Assembly (NCBI GenBank): GCA_018818265.1
Contig: JAHISN010000023.1
Coordinates: 1 to 34,494 of the forward strand
Source of the DNA: Patescibacteria group bacterium
GTDB taxonomy: Bacteria > Patescibacteriota > 4484-211
Length of the DNA stretch: 34,494 nucleotides
Direction: 5' to 3'
The position numbers and the translations under genes are program-made. A model generated the notes under the pieces. The model did not search any database, was not told the origin of the DNA, and was given only the letters and a program-made list of their open reading frames with translations. Positions 27,734 through 34,494 of this stretch are shown one piece after another; positions within the stretch are counted from its first letter, which is position 1; each line of letters begins with the position of its first letter.

Positions 27734-28166
27734 GAACTTCTCCTTTTCTTTGTGTGTGTGCTAGGATTATAAACTCAGAAATCTAATACATCCCATGTAG
27801 CTTTACGGGCATTGTACTATCCTGTGGCCCGATAATAGCATAAAGCCACTCGGATAGCAATTTGGGGTGGGTAGTGAGTTCATATATGATCCAGCGGTGA
27901 TGATTTATTTAATAACTTCAAAGTCTTTGATATTAAGTTAACTCTTTGGACCGACATTTGTATCATATTTGTATGCAGGTGTCGGTGTCTCTAGGAGCAG
28001 TCAGGCGTGCCCTTCCCTATCGGGCGGGGAGTCAAAAAAATAGCACCCTCGGGCGCGGAAGAATATGACGAGTCACTTGCACACAGCTGTGTACTGCAAC
28101 CAACCTGTCGTTTGTTCTCCGCACCTTTGGGCGCTTATTTCCTTTGCACTTATTAGTAGTTTATTC

Positions 28167-28427
28167 TTAACGCCAGAACTGCCACCACGGCTTGCTCTCT
28201 TTGTACAATTCCTGCGCTCCGGCGACCACTTCTTCACCGACAAATCTGGTTGACTTACTACCCTGTCGGACGATCTTGGTAATACGGACAAAGCAACCTG
28301 TTGAGCCGGGCGGCCTGCTAACGGTAGCCATGGCTTTTACATAATAGTCACCTCGCCCTCCTTCGTACTCGACATCGTCGCCGACTTTCAGATCTTTCAA
28401 GCCATCATAACCAATGCATTTTGGCAT
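28167..28427 (-). CDS. hypothetical small protein
   Basis: 86 aa, well-placed AGGAGA upstream of ATG; DLKVGDDVEYEGGRGDYYVKAMATVSRPPGS. Confidence 0.6.
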   Translation of the reverse strand: MPKCIGYDGLKDLKVGDDVEYEGGRGDYYVKAMATVSRPPGSTGCFVRITKIVRQGSKSTRFVGEEVVAGAQELYKESKPWWQFWR

Positions 28428-28556
28428 TATGCCTCTCCTTTGAGTTTTGTTCTAGGTGCAAGATTTTCTAGTGAATCCTACGTGCTTCAGGATTTTTATT
28501 ATACCCTAAAAACCACCCACTTGCAACCCTATCGGACTTGTGCATGGAGGGTGAAC

Positions 28557-28931
28557 TTAGTACGGACGGATAGTGGAAATCTCTTTAATATCTTTGAAGT
28601 GTTTAATATTAAGCGTGGCTAGGTCTTGCCCTAAAACTAGTGCCGTGGCGGCAATAAACGCATCGGGAATTCCTAGGCGCGACTTGTGAAAATACTTGCC
28701 ATACAGCATGTAAGCCTGATCAGAAATCTCTTGGGTAACCGGCATTATTTTAACCTCGGCACTTTCTAAAAACTTTTCCAGCTTGGGAATATCCCGTTTC
28801 TTTGGCAGACCGGCAATAATTTCCATGACGACTAATACTGATGTTACTAATTCCGTTTTGTTTTGAAAAAAATCTTTTGCTTTGGGATTACCTTTAAGAA
28901 AATCTATAAAGAGGTTGGTGTCAACAAGCAT
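28557..28931 (-). CDS. PIN-domain (VapC-like) toxin
   Basis: MLVDTNLFIDFLKGN, RLGIPDAFIAATAL, LATLNIKHFKDI. Confidence 0.92.
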   Translation of the reverse strand: MLVDTNLFIDFLKGNPKAKDFFQNKTELVTSVLVVMEIIAGLPKKRDIPKLEKFLESAEVKIMPVTQEISDQAYMLYGKYFHKSRLGIPDAFIAATALVLGQDLATLNIKHFKDIKEISTIRPY

Positions 28932-28942
28932 AATGATTTGGT

Positions 28943-29224
28943 CTATTTGCGAGCCCAGGAGGTTTTTCTATAATCTGCGGCTAACGCCGCGGCGGTCTTT
29001 CTCTCGTTTTTCAATAGACCAAATAAGGATAGATTTAGTTTTTTCTTACCAGGTAATACCTTTTCTTTTGCGGGGTAAAACTTAACAACTTTGGCGACGG
29101 GGATATTTCTTTTTGCGATAATAAAAGATTTATTATTGAAATACACGCTATCCACAAGCTTGGAAAGTTCTTTCCTGACGCTGGAAATATCAACAATGGG
29201 CTCCAAACCAAGGTTATTATACAT
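28943..29224 (-). CDS. Phd/YefM-like antitoxin
   Basis: VDISSVRKELSKLVDSVYFNNKSFIIAKRNIPVAKVVKF, directly upstream of the PIN toxin. Confidence 0.85.
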   Translation of the reverse strand: MYNNLGLEPIVDISSVRKELSKLVDSVYFNNKSFIIAKRNIPVAKVVKFYPAKEKVLPGKKKLNLSLFGLLKNERKTAAALAADYRKTSWARK

Positions 29225-29264
29225 AATTGTACTTAATTGTACGGATATACAAAGCCAATGTCAA
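29225..29264 (-). promoter_or_regulatory. promoter and candidate operator of the toxin-antitoxin operon
   Basis: Minus strand TTGACA (29264-29259), 17-bp spacer, TACAAT (29241-29236); direct repeats AATTGTAC at 29225-29232 and 29235-29242. Confidence 0.7.
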
Positions 29265-29292
29265 GCGGCAGAATTTCTAAGAAGCTTCAAAT

Positions 29293-29341
29293 AGGGTTCA
29301 ACCCTCAAATAGGGTTCAACCCTCAAAGAGGGTTGAACCCT
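29293..29341. repeat. three 18-bp-period copies of AGGGTTSAACCCT
   Basis: 29293-29305, 29311-29323, 29329-29341. Confidence 0.9.
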
Positions 29342-29370
29342 AATAAGATTAGCGTCATTGAGGGGGAACA

Positions 29371-29832
29371 TTACCGCATACAACCGCCGCCGCGAATTTT
29401 CTCTCGGCTTTTAAATCCCATGTCCATGCCGCGTACACCATATTCGCGTAAGGCATCAAAGTCAATGCCGCTTTCCTCGGCCCAGCCCTGCCATTCTTCC
29501 CTCAATTGCTGGTGCCTTTCCCTCATTTCTTGTTTCTTCTCCATAAGCGTTTGCCTCTGATCTTCGGTTATGACTCCGTCAGCTACCGCCTCGCCGAGAT
29601 TTTCTTCCATCTTTTCTCTCATTAATTCCTGACGTTTCTGAAAACGTTCTTGACGGAAATTGTCCATAACTCCCTGGACTTCATCGGCATTAAGACCAAA
29701 CTGATCGGCAACTCTGTCAGTAAGGGACAGGCCTAAATTATCAGTCTGCGCTTTTGCAGTAGTGGCCCATAGACCGCCAACTGTTAGAACCGAAATCGCC
29801 GCTATGGCAATTATTGTTTTTTTTGTCTTCAT
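29371..29832 (-). CDS. secreted small Glu/Arg-rich protein (DUF2680-like)
   Basis: Signal peptide MKTKKTIIAIAAISVLTVGGLWATTAKA; charged helical body; start placed at 29832 after GGGGGTGAT. Confidence 0.65.
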   Translation of the reverse strand: MKTKKTIIAIAAISVLTVGGLWATTAKAQTDNLGLSLTDRVADQFGLNADEVQGVMDNFRQERFQKRQELMREKMEENLGEAVADGVITEDQRQTLMEKKQEMRERHQQLREEWQGWAEESGIDFDALREYGVRGMDMGFKSREKIRGGGCMR

Positions 29833-29856
29833 CTTTATCACCCCCTCAATGAGGCT

Positions 29857-29878
29857 CCCAGCAGTAATTACTGCTGGG
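29857..29878. repeat. 22-bp perfect palindrome in the leader of the 29371-29832 gene
   Basis: CCCAGCAGTAATTACTGCTGGG. Confidence 0.9.
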
Positions 29879-30114
29879 TCAGCCGAATTGAGCCCTGTAC
29901 CGATCGGCAGCGGCTACTGCCGGGCTGGTATCAGGGGCTCTATATCTAATACACCCACCGCAAATTTTTCTTTCAGAAGATTTTAAAAGAGGCTTCGTAA
30001 AGAGGTATAAGCATATTTTATCTGGGATTATTGAAATATAGCTATAGTGACCGAAAATATATTTCGGTAATCCCTTGATGCAGCACTCTTTGCCGCGGTC
30101 ATGGTAGACGTGGC

Positions 30115-30144
30115 GCGGCGCTGAAGCGCCGCCGCTACAGACAT
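30115..30144. repeat. REP-like hairpin element
   Basis: GCGGCGCT-GA-AGCGCCGC followed by CGCTACA-N5-TCATGG. Confidence 0.8.
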
Positions 30145-30180
30145 TCATGGAAGCGCTATAAAAAACGTGTCGAATCTGTT

Positions 30181-30681
30181 TTGCGGGAACTTTATTGCAA
30201 AGTCATAATTATCAAAACAATAGAAGTAGCAATTATGACTGGATTTCGTGATAAAATTAACCTGCTAGTTGATCTTTTGATGAATAAGAAATTCTGTGTT
30301 TCCAGTCAAAACCGCTATCAGCTGATTGATATTACTCCCCAAGTGGAGAAAATTGTTGTGGAGAGTAAAGTTGACAATGGTTTGTGTTTGGTTTTTGTGC
30401 CGCATTCCACGGCGGCGGTTATTCTAACGGAGAGCGAGGAGGGTTTAAAAAATGATTGGTTGGCGGTCTTAAAAAGACTCGTTTCCGGATTCGCTTTCCT
30501 TCATGATCGGATTGACAACAACGCCGACTCACATATACTTTCCGGTCTTTTGGGGCAGGGGAAAACTTTAGCGATTGAAAAAGGCAAGCTGATCCGAGGT
30601 ACGTGGCAGCAGATATTCTTAGTTGAACTTGATGGTCCCAGAAAACGAAGCGTGATTGTTGCGCTTTCGCGCTCACATTGA
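30181..30681 (+). CDS. YjbQ / UPF0047 family protein
   Basis: YQLIDITPQVEKIV, GLCLVFVPHSTAAVILTE, DNNADSHILSGLLGQGKTLAIEKGKLIRGTWQQIFLVELDGPRKRSV; true start probably 30235 or 30280. Confidence 0.88.
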   Translation: MRELYCKVIIIKTIEVAIMTGFRDKINLLVDLLMNKKFCVSSQNRYQLIDITPQVEKIVVESKVDNGLCLVFVPHSTAAVILTESEEGLKNDWLAVLKRLVSGFAFLHDRIDNNADSHILSGLLGQGKTLAIEKGKLIRGTWQQIFLVELDGPRKRSVIVALSRSH

Positions 30682-30781
30682 ACAAACACTGGATGTTTAT
30701 TGGCGACCTCATTATGACGAATTCTCGTGTAAGATAGAAGTTAACCCTGAAACAGCGAGCAGCCCTATTACTTGAGGGATT

Positions 30782-31669
30782 ATGTCGCATAATATTATTT
30801 CAATTTCCAATCTCTATAAATCTTTTGGTTCTACAGAAGTTCTTCATGATCTGTCTTTTGAAGTGGAAGAAGGAGAAATCTTTGCTTTCCTGGGAGCTAA
30901 TGGTTCCGGGAAAACCACGACAATTCGTTGTTTGCTGGGGATATGTAAGGCTTCCAGTGGAGAGCTTCTAATTGATAATCAGCCTTTTGATTACTCTTTA
31001 ACCTCTATGCTCGGATATCTTCCGGAAGAACGAGGTTTGTATACTACTTCGCGGGTTTTGGAAACAATGGTATATTTTGGCGAAATCAAAGGGCTAAACA
31101 GAAAAGAAGCAACCAAGCGTGCATATGAATACCTGGAACGGGTGGACTTACTAGATAAATCAAATACTGAAATTAAGAAACTTTCTTCTGGGCAACAGCA
31201 AAAGATTCAACTTGGTATTACCATTATCAACCGCCCTCGGTTACTTATTCTTGATGAGCCAACTAAAGGACTGGATCCGGTTAACCGCTCTTTGCTTATG
31301 AATATGCTAACGGAGTTGAATAAAGCCGGTTCTACAGTTGTCTTTATTACGCATCAGATGGAAGAGGTGGAGAAAATTGCCGATCGCTTGGTTATGATTA
31401 AAGAAGGCAGAGGCATCCTGTATGGTAATGTTGACGAAGTCAAACGTCAGTTTGGTATTAATACGATTCACCTCAACTACCGCGGGGATTTACCAGAGAA
31501 CAGTCAACTTTACACTTTTACTACTCAAAATCATTTTGCCGAAATTACCCCGCAGAAAAATATTACCTCAGAAGCAATAATAAGATTTCTTTTAGAGAAA
31601 GATATTAAAATTAGTAAATTTCAAATTGCTGCTCCGTCATTACAGGAGATTTTTATAAAAGTCTCGTAG
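30782..31669 (+). CDS. ABC-2 transporter ATP-binding protein (NatA-like)
   Basis: FLGANGSGKTTTIRCLLG, LSSGQQQKIQLGITII, LLILDEPTKGLDP. Confidence 0.93.
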   Translation: MSHNIISISNLYKSFGSTEVLHDLSFEVEEGEIFAFLGANGSGKTTTIRCLLGICKASSGELLIDNQPFDYSLTSMLGYLPEERGLYTTSRVLETMVYFGEIKGLNRKEATKRAYEYLERVDLLDKSNTEIKKLSSGQQQKIQLGITIINRPRLLILDEPTKGLDPVNRSLLMNMLTELNKAGSTVVFITHQMEEVEKIADRLVMIKEGRGILYGNVDEVKRQFGINTIHLNYRGDLPENSQLYTFTTQNHFAEITPQKNITSEAIIRFLLEKDIKISKFQIAAPSLQEIFIKVS

Positions 31670-31722
31670 GATCGTAGCACTCGCTAATCAAATTTGTCTA
31701 GTATTCTAATGTAGCGGCTAGA

Positions 31723-31814
31723 CTTCCACGCGATGCCGCATGGCTGTCGTAGCCTAGCGACTTAATAATGTGATCTCTCCTGATGCGGGTCTAAAGACCC
31801 GCCGCTACAAGTGC
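31723..31814. repeat. REP-like elements between ABC ATPase and permease genes
   Basis: CTTCCACGCGATGCCGCATGGC (31723-31744, exact match to 22165-22186); GCGGGTCT-AA-AGACCCGC (31785-31802) followed by CGCTACA-N5-TCATGG. Confidence 0.8.
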
Positions 31815-31866
31815 TCATGGACGGGATGTTAATTGGGAATATAGCAAATTTGTTTGTGATTATTAA

Positions 31867-33090
31867 ATGAAAAGAAATACAATTTTACTCGTAGCCAAGA
31901 GAGAATATATTAAAACTGTTCGCAAACCTTCCTTTTGGATTGCCACTTTAGCATTTCCTATTCTTATTCTCATTGTTAGTTTTGTTTCCGGATATTCGGC
32001 GCAGAGAGTGGAAGAGAAAATTAAACAAGAAGCTAAAGAGGCAAAACTTATTTTGATAGTCGATAAATCCCGGATTATTGATATGCAGATTCTTCTGCCT
32101 CCTTTTGAGCAGATAGAACTAGACAAGCTGGAGTTTGGGATAGACAGGGTAAAAACCAACGAGGCCGATGCCCTATTTGTTTTTCCTGAGGACATCCAGC
32201 AATCTCAAGTGATTTCAATTTATGCTCAGGATGATGGGTTAATAAATCGCGGCAAATACAACGATACCGCACGCCAACTGTTAAAACAAAGCCTTTTACT
32301 TGGATTGGAAGATGCAAACAAAATTAATCTTTTTAACCAAGAGCTCAAGATTCAATCAACGCACTTTAAAGATGGTCAAGAAATTAGTGATAGGTTGGAG
32401 GACTTTATTGTTCCGGCAGCTTCTGTAATCTTGTATTTTGTCCTTGCTTTTCTGGGAAGCAACTTTTTGTTGATGAGTGTTTCCGAAGAGAAAGAAAACC
32501 GCGTTATCGAAATTATACTTTCCATTATGAGTCACAGGGAGATCATCTGGGGGAAAATAGTCGGGTTGCTGGGAGTTATTTTCACGCAAGTGATCGTGCT
32601 TTTAATTTTAGGGGGAGCAATTTTTTGGTTTTCACGCGACAGTCTGCCGTTTTCTATTGACTGGTCCCTAATTCCGATTGATCCCGTTCAAATACTTATC
32701 AGTTGTTTTTATATTATCTGCGGCTTTTTAACTATTGCCACTGCAATGGTGGGTGTGGGTTCGGCAATGCCAACTTATAAAGAGGCCCAAAGTTTTTCGT
32801 CATTCTTTATAATGCTGTCAATTTTCCCTATATATTTTGCTGCTCTTATCTTACAGGAACCAAATGGGCCAATCGCTATGGTTACCAGTTATTTTCCCTT
32901 TACTGCCCCGCTGATTTTGTTGATCCGCAACGCCTTAGGGGCTTTGTCTTTATGGGAGACTTTTGTAAGCAGTGTTATCCTTTTAGGGTATGTTGCCGCT
33001 GGGTTTTATTTTTCCTTCAAACTCTTCGAATTTGGCTCACTGGAATACAGCCAAAAACTTTCCCTAAAACGTCTGTTTCAGAGAAGGTAA
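31867..33090 (+). CDS. ABC-2 type transporter permease (NatB-like)
   Basis: N-term AKREYIKTVRKPSFWIATLAFPILI, EEKENRVIEIILS, six TMs. Confidence 0.9.
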   Translation: MKRNTILLVAKREYIKTVRKPSFWIATLAFPILILIVSFVSGYSAQRVEEKIKQEAKEAKLILIVDKSRIIDMQILLPPFEQIELDKLEFGIDRVKTNEADALFVFPEDIQQSQVISIYAQDDGLINRGKYNDTARQLLKQSLLLGLEDANKINLFNQELKIQSTHFKDGQEISDRLEDFIVPAASVILYFVLAFLGSNFLLMSVSEEKENRVIEIILSIMSHREIIWGKIVGLLGVIFTQVIVLLILGGAIFWFSRDSLPFSIDWSLIPIDPVQILISCFYIICGFLTIATAMVGVGSAMPTYKEAQSFSSFFIMLSIFPIYFAALILQEPNGPIAMVTSYFPFTAPLILLIRNALGALSLWETFVSSVILLGYVAAGFYFSFKLFEFGSLEYSQKLSLKRLFQRR

Positions 33091-33092
33091 CG

Positions 33093-33168
33093 TGGAGCGG
33101 CGAAGGGGGCTCGAACCCCTGACCTTCTGCTTGGCAAGCAGACGTTCTACCAACTGAACTACCGCCGC
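33093..33168 (-). tRNA. tRNA-Gly (GCC), CCA encoded
   Basis: GCGGCGG acceptor, TCTGC-TTGCCAA-GCAGA, AGGGG-TTCGAGC-CCCCT, TCGCCGC-T-CCA. Confidence 0.95.
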
Positions 33169-33278
33169 AAAAAACCAAATCGGCTCGTATTGCACCTGTC
33201 TGAAGCCATTAGACTGTTCTACCAACCCCAGAACTATCTGCAAAGCTTCGCTTTGCTGATTTTGTTTTAGTACAGTGC

Positions 33279-33355
33279 TGGTGGGTTCGGGAGGACTTGA
33301 ACCTCCGACCTCCTGGATGTAAGCCAGATGCTCTAGCCAACTGAGCTACGAACCC
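33279..33355 (-). tRNA. tRNA-Val (TAC), CCA encoded
   Basis: GGGTTCG acceptor, TCTGG-CTTACAT-CCAGG, GGAGG-TTCAAGT-CCTCC, CGAACCC-A-CCA. Confidence 0.95.
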
Positions 33356-33409
33356 TGTACGCACCCTCCAATTTTAACAGAAAAAAGTGCTGTGGTAAAA
33401 TGAAGCGGC

Positions 33410-33476
33410 GGGTCCGTAGCTCAATGGTAGACCTGCCTGCCGGTTTACCCGCCTCTGGAGGGCAGGCAGGGCAGTT
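33410..33476 (+). pseudogene. 5' portion of a split or disrupted tRNA (acceptor + D-arm), interrupted by a hairpin element
   Basis: GGGTCCG-TA-GCTC-AATGGTA-GA | 39-nt hairpin 33432-33470 | GCAGTT(GC); removing the hairpin restores the D-stem GAGC. Confidence 0.7.
33432..33470. repeat. GC-rich hairpin element inside the tRNA 5' half
   Basis: CCTGCCTGCC ... GGCAGGCAGG, 10-bp perfect terminal stem. Confidence 0.85.
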
Positions 33477-33551
33477 GCTCCGTTAGCTCAGTGGTAGAGC
33501 AGTTGCCTCTTAAGCAATTGGCCGCAGGTTCAAATCCTGCACGGAGCACCA
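33477..33551 (+). tRNA. tRNA-Lys (CTT), CCA encoded
   Basis: GCTCCGT acceptor, GCTC/GAGC, TTGC-CTCTTAA-GCAA, GCAGG-TTCAAAT-CCTGC, ACGGAGC-A-CCA. Confidence 0.93.
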
Positions 33552-33570
33552 GGAAATTCAATGATTTGTT

Positions 33571-33627
33571 GCGCGCCCGCCTTGCGTCGCTACGGCGAGG
33601 CAGGTTCGACTCGCGCCGGGCCCACCA
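33571..33627 (+). pseudogene. 3' portion of the split or disrupted tRNA (T-arm + acceptor + CCA), interrupted by a hairpin element
   Basis: GCGCG | element 33576-33604 | TTCGACT-CGCGC-CGGGCCC-A-CCA; CGGGCCC pairs with GGGTCCG at 33410-33416. Confidence 0.7.
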
Positions 33628-33708
33628 TGTCGTTCCCACTGTCGTTCGCGAACGACGTGGGTTCGCGAACGCCGCGGCCTGCCATATACTTCCTTATCTT
33701 CTCTAAGG

Positions 33709-34488
33709 TTAATCAATTGAATGAGCTTTGCCCTGTTGTTTAATTATTGAAGAAAGCGCGCCTTTACGATACCCGCAGTATTCGCAATCCATGTTTTCTT
33801 GTGGGATTTGGTCGGAGTCCAAGCATTTTTTAAGTTTTATAATTATGGGTTCTACCCAAGAATCGTCCCCCTTATAGGGAATAAGTAGTAATTTGAATTC
33901 TAATCTTGCATCGAATTTGGGGCGGTTGCGTCCGGCATTGGCGTAAACAAAGTAGCCAGTATCGGAAACTTTAAAGCCATTCTGGCGGAAAATCCACTGA
34001 TAAATTTCTATTTGCCTTTTATATCCCTGTTTATATTGATCGTCTAGAGAAATCTTTTTGTTGGTGCTGGTAGATTTATAATCTACAATAATTAATTCCT
34101 TGGTTGGATTTTGCCAAACATCATCAATAATGCCGCAGATTTCCAGGTTGGTTTTTTGGTGCAAACAGGATGTCCCTTTATAATTGTACATATCATCGCG
34201 CCATACACGCAGGTCGGGATGATCAAAAGGAATGGCATCAATGTCGTATTCTTTCATTAGTTCATGTTTCTCGCCATTTTTACGGAGCAGGTCAAATTCA
34301 TTTTTTAGCAGGGTATCCACGGCGGCATTAAGTGTAAAGGCGGGAAAGTCGGGCCTTTTTATCCCCAGGCGCCGGTCCAGATAGAAACAACGGGGACATT
34401 GTGAGAAAAGGTCAATTTTTGAGCGGCTAATACGGTAGGGTTCGGAAGAGTTGGGTGTGTACAGATTTCTTTTTCTTTTGTAAAACAT
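33709..34488 (-). CDS. PD-(D/E)XK superfamily nuclease (RecB/Cas4-like), standalone
   Basis: SRSKIDLFSQCPRCFYLDRRLGI, GIIDDVW...LIIVDYKST, C-terminal CEYCGYR. Confidence 0.85.
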   Translation of the reverse strand: MFYKRKRNLYTPNSSEPYRISRSKIDLFSQCPRCFYLDRRLGIKRPDFPAFTLNAAVDTLLKNEFDLLRKNGEKHELMKEYDIDAIPFDHPDLRVWRDDMYNYKGTSCLHQKTNLEICGIIDDVWQNPTKELIIVDYKSTSTNKKISLDDQYKQGYKRQIEIYQWIFRQNGFKVSDTGYFVYANAGRNRPKFDARLEFKLLLIPYKGDDSWVEPIIIKLKKCLDSDQIPQENMDCEYCGYRKGALSSIIKQQGKAHSID

Positions 34489-34494
34489 GGGTGA

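Noticed and set aside
28065-28291. ORFs 28065..28253 (+) and 28073..28291 (-)
   Set aside because: Overlap the better-supported 28167..28427 CDS, which has a proper SD
33445-33706. ORFs 33445..33639 (-) and 33491..33706 (+)
   Set aside because: They are translations across tRNA-Lys, the tRNA fragments and hairpins

Overview
The window looks like a chromosomal segment from a Patescibacteria/CPR-like bacterium. That assignment is an inference from gene content and dispersed-repeat style; no 16S or marker tree was run. Ordinary cargo includes FtsK, a RodA/FtsW-family protein, RodZ-like HTH, HU, dodecin, a PfkB kinase, YmdB-like phosphoesterase, a fused 2-oxoacid:ferredoxin oxidoreductase pair, DsbA-like, CheY-like and SPFH proteins, two O-antigen-ligase/Wzy-like membrane proteins, an MFS protein, two ABC systems, a PIN/Phd toxin-antitoxin pair, YjbQ and a RecB/Cas4-like nuclease. 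There are four intact tRNAs: Thr-CGT, Gly-GCC, Val-TAC and Lys-CTT. The most unusual signals are: (1) at 33410-33627, two halves of one tRNA with fully complementary acceptor stems flank a complete tRNA-Lys, and each half is interrupted by a GC-rich hairpin whose in-silico removal restores a D-stem or T-stem; (2) several families of small palindromic elements sit in frame inside two O-antigen-ligase-like genes, some copies showing compensatory stem changes; (3) a divergent Fic-like protein (HPLKNGNGRKIR) overlaps an orphan partner gene and lies beside a divergent orphan; (4) an Hsp70-like gene is flanked by a direct duplication of the 3' end of the neighbouring ytxH-like gene; (5) the HU mRNA has a three-hairpin leader with mutually exclusive pairings; (6) there are apparent leaderless or near-leaderless starts at the TA operon and directly after tRNA-Thr. 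All functional names come from reading the motifs; no database search was possible.
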